A stretch of DNA of 20,312 bases from VAZQ01 sp040510075 (GTDB lineage: Bacteria > Pseudomonadota > Alphaproteobacteria > Rhizobiales > Xanthobacteraceae): positions 1 through 20,312 of the forward strand of contig JBEVJT010000097.1 in the NCBI GenBank assembly GCA_040510075.1. Reading direction: 5' to 3'. Below are positions 16,232 through 20,312 of this stretch, one piece after another; positions within the stretch are counted from its first letter, which is position 1, and each line of letters begins with the position of its first letter. The notes under the pieces are model-generated. The model was not told where the DNA came from and searched no databases. It saw only the letters and a program-made list of their open reading frames with translations. A program made the position numbers and the translations under genes.

Positions 16232-17467
16232 ATGGACATCCTGAAGTACTGCTGCTTTGGCCTCATCCTTGCCGCAGGTCTTGCCGGCTCGGCACTGGCG
16301 CTCGATCCTGGATTTCACCGCTGGGTACAGGAGCTGTGGCCGGACGCGCAGGCGCTTGGTGTATCGCGCCGGACGTTCGAAGAGGCAACGCGGGGCGTTG
16401 AACCCGATTTGACGCTGCCCGACCTGAATCTTCCCGGCCGAGAGGGCACTCCGCCCCGCGGCCAAGCCGAATTCGTGCAAACGCCTGGCGACTACATCAA
16501 GGAAACAACCATTGCGCGACTCTCGGAGCAGGCGAGGAAGCTCGCTGCCGAACATGCTCGCACACTGGCGGCCATCGAGCAGAGATTCGGCGTGCCCGGT
16601 AACGTGCTGCTCGCCATTTGGGGACGCGAAACGGCGTTTGGCACCTACAAGTTGCCAAAAAACGCCATCGCGGTGCTTGCCACGCAGGGCTATTACGGAC
16701 GCCGCAAGGACCTATTCCGTCAGGAACTGCTCTATGCGCTCAAGATGCTCGAAGAGCGTCACATCACCCTATCCGAAATGCGCAGCTCCTGGGGTGGCGC
16801 AATGGGATTGACCCAGTTCCTGCCCTCCGAATTCTACAAATACGCGGTCGATTTCGACGGAGACGGCAAGAAGGATATTTGGCACTCCGTGCCGGATGCC
16901 CTCGCGTCTGCCGCACAACAGCTGGTAGGCAAGGGGTGGCAAGCCGGCGTTCACTGGGCCTATGAAGTCCGAATGCCGCCGGGCACCGACTGCACTATCG
17001 GCGTGCCCGAGTTCACGCGGCCGCTCGAGGAATGGATGAAGCAAGGCTTCACGCTCACCTATGGGCGCAAGCCGAAGCCGAACGAGCTTGCCGAGCCTGC
17101 CTCACTGCTCCTGCCCGAAGGGATTTACGGTCCCGCTTTCCTCACCCTGCGGAACTACTACGTCATCAAGGAATATAATTTTTCCGATCTCTACGTTCTG
17201 TTCGTCGGCCATTTGAGCGAGCGCATCACCGATCCGCGCCCGTTCGAGACGCCGTGGAGCAAGAATTCCCAGCTGCGCAGCACCGAAGTTGAAAGCATGC
17301 AGCGCATGCTCGGCAAAGTCGGGCTTTACAAGGACAAGATCGACGGCAAGGCTGGCATGCAAACCCGTGCGGCGGTAGGCGCGTATCAAAAAGCACACCG
17401 GCTCAAGCTCGATTGCTGGCCGACTGCCGCGGTCCTCGACGACATGCAGCGGAGAGCGGCACGGTGA
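16232..17467 (+). CDS. MltB-type lytic murein transglycosylase with peptidoglycan-binding domain
   Basis: The start at 16232 gives a signal peptide (1-23, ending SALA) and is preceded by AAGGATCGGGAACGG; a 16-residue longer frame from 16184 lacks such a signal. The mature enzyme cleaves the glycan of peptidoglycan with formation of anhydro-muropeptides. The catalytic Glu133 lies in AIWGRETAFG. Other family marks are GAMGLTQFLPSEFYKYAVDF followed by DGDGKKDIW. A C-terminal PG_binding_1-type domain (about 345-410: VESMQRMLGKVGLY, GKAGMQTRAAVGAYQ) anchors it to the wall. There is no lipobox: the cysteines at about 7 and 8 are inside the hydrophobic segment, not at the cleavage site, so it is a soluble periplasmic form. 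A good terminator follows 100 bases downstream. Confidence 0.92.
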   Translation: MDILKYCCFGLILAAGLAGSALALDPGFHRWVQELWPDAQALGVSRRTFEEATRGVEPDLTLPDLNLPGREGTPPRGQAEFVQTPGDYIKETTIARLSEQARKLAAEHARTLAAIEQRFGVPGNVLLAIWGRETAFGTYKLPKNAIAVLATQGYYGRRKDLFRQELLYALKMLEERHITLSEMRSSWGGAMGLTQFLPSEFYKYAVDFDGDGKKDIWHSVPDALASAAQQLVGKGWQAGVHWAYEVRMPPGTDCTIGVPEFTRPLEEWMKQGFTLTYGRKPKPNELAEPASLLLPEGIYGPAFLTLRNYYVIKEYNFSDLYVLFVGHLSERITDPRPFETPWSKNSQLRSTEVESMQRMLGKVGLYKDKIDGKAGMQTRAAVGAYQKAHRLKLDCWPTAAVLDDMQRRAAR

Positions 17468-17567
17468 TCGCGCTCCCGCCGCAATGGCGGAACTTTCTTA
17501 CCGGATCTGAGTTGGACGCGTGCTGGAGTGACAATCCGCGTTCGCGACCGCGCAGTCGCTTCAGCCG

Positions 17568-17600
17568 AGGACCCCGGACCGTCGCGGCCGGGGTCTTTCA
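17568..17600 (+). terminator. Rho-independent terminator of the transglycosylase gene
   Basis: GACCCCGG at 17570-17577 pairs perfectly with CCGGGGTC at 17588-17595 around a 10-base loop. It is followed by TTTCATTT on the plus strand, with a further A-U pair at 17568/17597. The 3' T run exists on the plus strand only. Confidence 0.75.
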
Positions 17601-17620
17601 TTTGCAGCTGTTGGGGCGTG

Positions 17621-17646
17621 GACGGCTCGCTTTGACGGCTCGCTTT
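17621..17646. repeat. perfect 13-bp tandem duplication
   Basis: GACGGCTCGCTTT at 17621-17633 is repeated without gap at 17634-17646, between the terminator and the end of the small cysteine-rich gene. It lies outside coding sequence and looks like a slippage or small duplication event. Confidence 0.85.
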
Positions 17647-17660
17647 ACCGGCGAACCCTT

Positions 17661-17870
17661 TCAGCTCGCTTGCTGCACGTGCACCCGCGTCTCAACCTTG
17701 GGCGCGAGGAATTTGGAATCTTCTCTGTACCAATCGTGTTCACAGGCGCAGAAGGGGCAGAATTTTCGTGTGAAAGCGCCGGCAGCCCGCCGGAATTCCT
17801 TTGGGTCCGCGTCCATTCCCATGAACATGTAATGGCCGGTCAACCGGCATCTGGTGATGACCTGGGCCAT
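17661..17870 (-). CDS. small cysteine-rich (zinc-ribbon-like) protein
   Basis: An ideal ribosome site, GGAGGA at 17875-17880, lies four bases before the ATG at 17870 and fixes the start; a longer frame up to 17996 has no such site. The 69-residue product has Cys8 in TRCRLTGHYMFMGMD and a cluster KFCPFCACEHDWYRED (Cys38, Cys41, Cys43, His45), enough to bind one zinc ion. There is no signal peptide or membrane segment. I believe similar short proteins of unknown function are common in Bradyrhizobium and relatives, but I cannot search. It may be a small RNA- or protein-binding zinc protein; that is inference only. Confidence 0.75.
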   Translation of the reverse strand: MAQVITRCRLTGHYMFMGMDADPKEFRRAAGAFTRKFCPFCACEHDWYREDSKFLAPKVETRVHVQQAS

Positions 17871-18041
17871 CAAATCCTCCGTTCGCGAATTAAAACAATA
17901 CCTACCGGAAACAACATTGGCGGGACGGCAAGGTTCCAGGTCCGTTCGTACGGCTCGCAGGAGCGACGACGTGCCGGAGGTCAGCCCCGATCTCACTTCG
18001 CTCCTGACGCCTGACCGTATTTCGCGTCTGGCCGGTTGAGC

Positions 18042-19013
18042 TCAATCAATCCTGATGTGGGCGTCGCGCACGATCTGACCCCACTTGGCCATTTCGGTTT
18101 TCAGGCGCTGCGCGAATTCCTCCGGAGTGTTTGCGATTGGCGCAAAGCCCAGAGTCTCCAGGCGCTCTGCCACATCCTGAAGCTTCACGATTTTCGCGAT
18201 TTCCTGATGCCAGCGATCGATGATCTCCTTGGACGTCCCGACCGGCGCAACGATGCCGGTGAGCGTGTCGCTTTCGAGGTCCGGCACCGCCGCCTCGACG
18301 TTCGTCGGCACGTCAGGGAGCGCGGGTGAACGCTTCGTGCTGAGCACCGCAATGCCCCGCAACTTGCCTTCCTTGATATTGCTCATGGCCGGCGGCAGCG
18401 CCGTGATCGCAATAGGCGTATGCCCCCCGATTGTAGAATTTATTGCAAGCGCTGCGCCCGTGAATGGTACCGTAACCAGGTCGAGCCCGTACTTTAGTTT
18501 CAGCAGTTCCCCGGCAAGGTGAGGCGTTGAGCCAGTCGCAGGCTGCGCAAAACTGTATTTTCTAGGATTGCTTTTGATCAGCGCGATGAGCTCCTGCAGG
18601 TTGTTTGCGGGAACGGACGGATGCGTCGAGATCACATTAGGGGAGGCTGCAACGAGTGTAACTGCGGAAAAATCCTTGATCGGGTCGTAGGGCACCTTGG
18701 CGTAGAGGGTCGGATTGACGATGAAGCCGGTGCTCACGGCCAGCATGTTGTAGCCATCGGGAGCGGACCTGGCCGCCATCACGATGCCGGTGTTTCCACC
18801 CGCGCCGGGAAAATTCTCGGTGTAGACCTGCTGTCCCCATGCTTCGGAGAGCTTTTGCGCAATGATGCGCGCAATGACGTCGGTGGGGCCCGCCGCCGAA
18901 AACGGCACGATGATCCGGACCGGATGGGCCGGATAAGTCTGCGCCCAGGCGGACGGGGCGAGCAAAACGACCGAGAGGCAGGTAGCAAAAACACGCGCGA
19001 TAATGGCCGGCAT
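18042..19013 (-). CDS. Bug-type periplasmic solute-binding protein (TctC family)
   Basis: The start at 19013 has GGGAGGAAG six bases upstream and opens a signal peptide ending SAWA (1-24); a longer frame to 19106 would bury it. The mature part begins QTYPAHPVRIIVPFSAAGPTDVIAR, the hallmark of Bug receptors, which bind small organic acids or amides between two lobes. Later blocks fit the family too: NFPGAGGNTGIVMAARSAPDGY, PYDPIKDFSAVTLVA, PATGSTPHLAGELLK and LETLGFAPIANTPEEFAQRL. Total length is 323 residues, typical. No TctA/TctB membrane genes are in the window, as is common for Bug genes next to catabolic loci. Divergence from the cyclase-family gene suggests that it delivers or senses that pathway's substrate. 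Confidence 0.92.
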   Translation of the reverse strand: MPAIIARVFATCLSVVLLAPSAWAQTYPAHPVRIIVPFSAAGPTDVIARIIAQKLSEAWGQQVYTENFPGAGGNTGIVMAARSAPDGYNMLAVSTGFIVNPTLYAKVPYDPIKDFSAVTLVAASPNVISTHPSVPANNLQELIALIKSNPRKYSFAQPATGSTPHLAGELLKLKYGLDLVTVPFTGAALAINSTIGGHTPIAITALPPAMSNIKEGKLRGIAVLSTKRSPALPDVPTNVEAAVPDLESDTLTGIVAPVGTSKEIIDRWHQEIAKIVKLQDVAERLETLGFAPIANTPEEFAQRLKTEMAKWGQIVRDAHIRID

Positions 19014-19034
19014 GCTCTTCCTCCCTCGTCCTCT

Positions 19035-19048
19035 CCCGATGTTATCAT
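19035..19048. promoter_or_regulatory. small palindrome between the divergent Bug and cyclase-family genes
   Basis: CGATG and CATCG arms flank TTAT in the 124-base divergent gap, 22 bases before the Bug-gene start. It could be an operator or part of a promoter. At five base pairs per arm, chance is not excluded. Confidence 0.25.
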
Positions 19049-19137
19049 CGTGCGGGTCAGGAGCCGCAATAATCATGGAGAGCTCCCCGGCGCCAGACGC
19101 GGCCACAAGCGCCGCGCAACAGGAGGTAATGCTCTAG

Positions 19138-20106
19138 ATGCCAAGGAAGATCACGCGCCAGGACCTTCGCGACGCGGCGGAGAAATACAGGAACTGGGGC
19201 AAGTGGGGCCCAGACGATGAGATCGGCACGCTCAATCACACGCGCCCCGAAGACATCATCGCGGCGGCAAAACTCGTGCGCAAGGGCAAGGTAATCTCGC
19301 TTGCGCTTAATTTCGACCACACCGGGCCGCAGGGCGCCAAGAGCAACTATCCGGCCATGGGCCGCACCAACCCAATCCACACGATGATTCGCACCGGCAC
19401 CGATGCCTATTCGGGCGTTCTCGACAAGCGCGGCATCCGCGCTGCCGACGACATGGTGACGATGCCGCTCCAGTGCGGCACGCAATGGGACGGCCTCGGG
19501 CACGTTTTTTACGAAAGCTCGATGTGGAACGGCTATGACTGCCGGGAAGTCACTTCGGCGGGCGCGCAGAAATGTGGAATCGAGAAGACGAAGGAAAGGA
19601 TGGTCGGGCGCGGCGTCCTGCTCGATGTGGCGCGTTTTTTCGGCAAAGAAAGCCTCGAGGACGGCTACGGCATCACCTGCGCGGACCTTGATAACACCGC
19701 CAAGGCCCAAGGCGTGACGGTCAGGCGCGGCGACTACGTCATCGTGCGCACCGGACAGATGGAGCGCTGTCTCGCTGCGGGCAGCTGGGACGGCTACCCG
19801 GGCGGCGATGCGCCTGGGCTTGCATTCGAGACACTAGAGTGGGTGGCGCGCACCGAGCTTGCCGCGCTCGCAAGCGACACCTGGGGGTGTGAGGTACGAC
19901 CTAACAACGCGGAGACCGGCATCAACCAGCCCTGGCATTGGATCACCATTCCGATCATGGGCATGACCATGGGCGAAATCTTCTACGTCAAGGATCTCGC
20001 CGACGACTGCGCGGCGGACAAGATCTACGAGTTCATGTTTGTGGCGCCGGCGATTCCGATTACCGGTGCGGTGGGCTCGCCTACCAATCCGCTTGCCATC
20101 AAGTAA
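19138..20106 (+). CDS. cyclase-family hydrolase (isatin hydrolase / kynurenine formamidase-like fold)
   Basis: AGGAGGT at 19121-19127, ten bases before the ATG, supports the start. The 322-residue product belongs to the 'putative cyclase' superfamily, whose members hydrolyse amides or lactones with a metal. Supporting features are the KWGPDDEIGTLNH opening, GVLLDVARF, the block RRGDYVIVRTGQ and the PWHW...MGMTMGEIFY C-terminal region. The usual metal motif HxGTHxDxxxH reads QCGTQWDGLGH, so the two histidines are Gln112 and Gln116 while Asp118 and His122 remain. This may be a subfamily trait or a changed metal site. It is followed after 20 bases by a thiamine-diphosphate enzyme gene and is divergent from a Bug receptor, so a catabolic operon is likely. 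The substrate is unknown. Confidence 0.88.
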   Translation: MPRKITRQDLRDAAEKYRNWGKWGPDDEIGTLNHTRPEDIIAAAKLVRKGKVISLALNFDHTGPQGAKSNYPAMGRTNPIHTMIRTGTDAYSGVLDKRGIRAADDMVTMPLQCGTQWDGLGHVFYESSMWNGYDCREVTSAGAQKCGIEKTKERMVGRGVLLDVARFFGKESLEDGYGITCADLDNTAKAQGVTVRRGDYVIVRTGQMERCLAAGSWDGYPGGDAPGLAFETLEWVARTELAALASDTWGCEVRPNNAETGINQPWHWITIPIMGMTMGEIFYVKDLADDCAADKIYEFMFVAPAIPITGAVGSPTNPLAIK

Positions 20107-20126
20107 TTGAGCCCTGACGCACGTCG

Positions 20127-20312
20127 ATGCTCGGGCACAACCGCAAAATGAGCGGGGCGGAATGCCTCGCCCTAATCCTGAACGGTTACGGCGTCACCCA
20201 CATTTTTCACGTCCCGGCGGTTCTGCGCAAAACCATGGCGGAACTCGAGCGGCGCACTGCGATAAAGCGCCTCCATGTGCATGGCGAGAAGGCCGCAGCC
20301 TACATGGCTGAT
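20127..20312 (+). CDS. thiamine-diphosphate-dependent enzyme (acetolactate-synthase-like), N-terminal part
   Basis: The frame is open to the right edge, so only 62 residues are seen. MSGAECLALILNGYGVTHIF followed by HVPA, and VHGEKAAAYMAD, match the first strand and the cofactor-activating glutamate region of acetolactate-synthase-like enzymes; Glu54 is the candidate catalytic glutamate. The normal FGVPG loop reads FHVPAV here. An ATG at 20148 (protein beginning MSGAEC) is an equally good start, and neither has a clear ribosome site. The gene follows the cyclase-family gene closely and is probably in the same operon. The specific reaction (decarboxylase, ligase or ring hydrolase) needs the missing part. 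Confidence 0.8.
   Translation, partial: MLGHNRKMSGAECLALILNGYGVTHIFHVPAVLRKTMAELERRTAIKRLHVHGEKAAAYMAD

Noticed and set aside
17980..18015. GGTCAG / CTGACC pairing downstream of the Bug gene as its terminator
   Set aside because: Six pairs around a long loop and no T run on the minus strand.
1..20312. CRISPR array, tRNA, rRNA, riboswitch, replication origin
   Set aside because: No regularly spaced repeats, cloverleaf-like sequence, rRNA motif or conserved riboswitch core was seen by eye on either strand.

Overview
The window looks like chromosomal DNA of a GC-rich alphaproteobacterium, most likely in the Hyphomicrobiales (Bradyrhizobium / Rhodopseudomonas / Xanthobacteraceae-like). This rests on protein flavour, not on any search: a signal-peptide caspase–FGE fusion, a DivK-like regulator, hydantoinase A/B genes, a Bug-type solute receptor, a ribosome-hibernation/cold-shock fusion and high GC throughout. 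There are no rRNA or tRNA genes, no CRISPR array and no intact mobile element.

Region 1 (1–942) holds the C-terminal half of a prophage-type DEAD/DEAH helicase on the minus strand. It runs off the left edge, and its ATPase half is missing at the other end. This is a decayed phage remnant, and its truncated end abuts the next module.

Region 2 (943–6605, plus strand) is a compact signalling cluster. It contains an exported caspase-fold protein fused to an FGE/SUMF1-type domain, a membrane hybrid-sensor-type histidine kinase (sensor–HAMP–GAF–HisKA–HATPase), a DivK-like single-domain response regulator overlapping the kinase by 4 bases, and a receiver–class III adenylate cyclase fusion. Both catalytic residues of the caspase are replaced, and the FGE domain lacks the catalytic cysteines, so the first protein is probably a binding or sensing protein, not an enzyme. 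A fragment that looks like the tail of an efflux adaptor lies between it and the kinase. This cluster is the best candidate for an undescribed system.

Region 3 (6825–12911, minus strand) is a metabolic unit transcribed as HlyD-like adaptor, hydantoinase A, hydantoinase B, zinc alcohol dehydrogenase. The last three are packed within a few bases of each other. A Crp/Fnr-type regulator (12988–13671) is divergent from it, and a perfect TATAAT on the minus strand overlaps a TATACT on the plus strand between them.

Region 4 (13774–17870) holds single genes in mixed orientation: a proline-rich membrane-anchored protein of unknown function, a metallo-beta-lactamase-fold hydrolase, an HPF–cold-shock-domain fusion, an MltB-type lytic transglycosylase with a clear terminator, and a 69-residue cysteine-rich protein.

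Region 5 (18042–20312) is a second catabolic locus. A Bug-type periplasmic receptor is divergent from a cyclase-family hydrolase with altered metal-site residues, which is followed after 20 bases by the start of a thiamine-diphosphate enzyme cut by the right edge.
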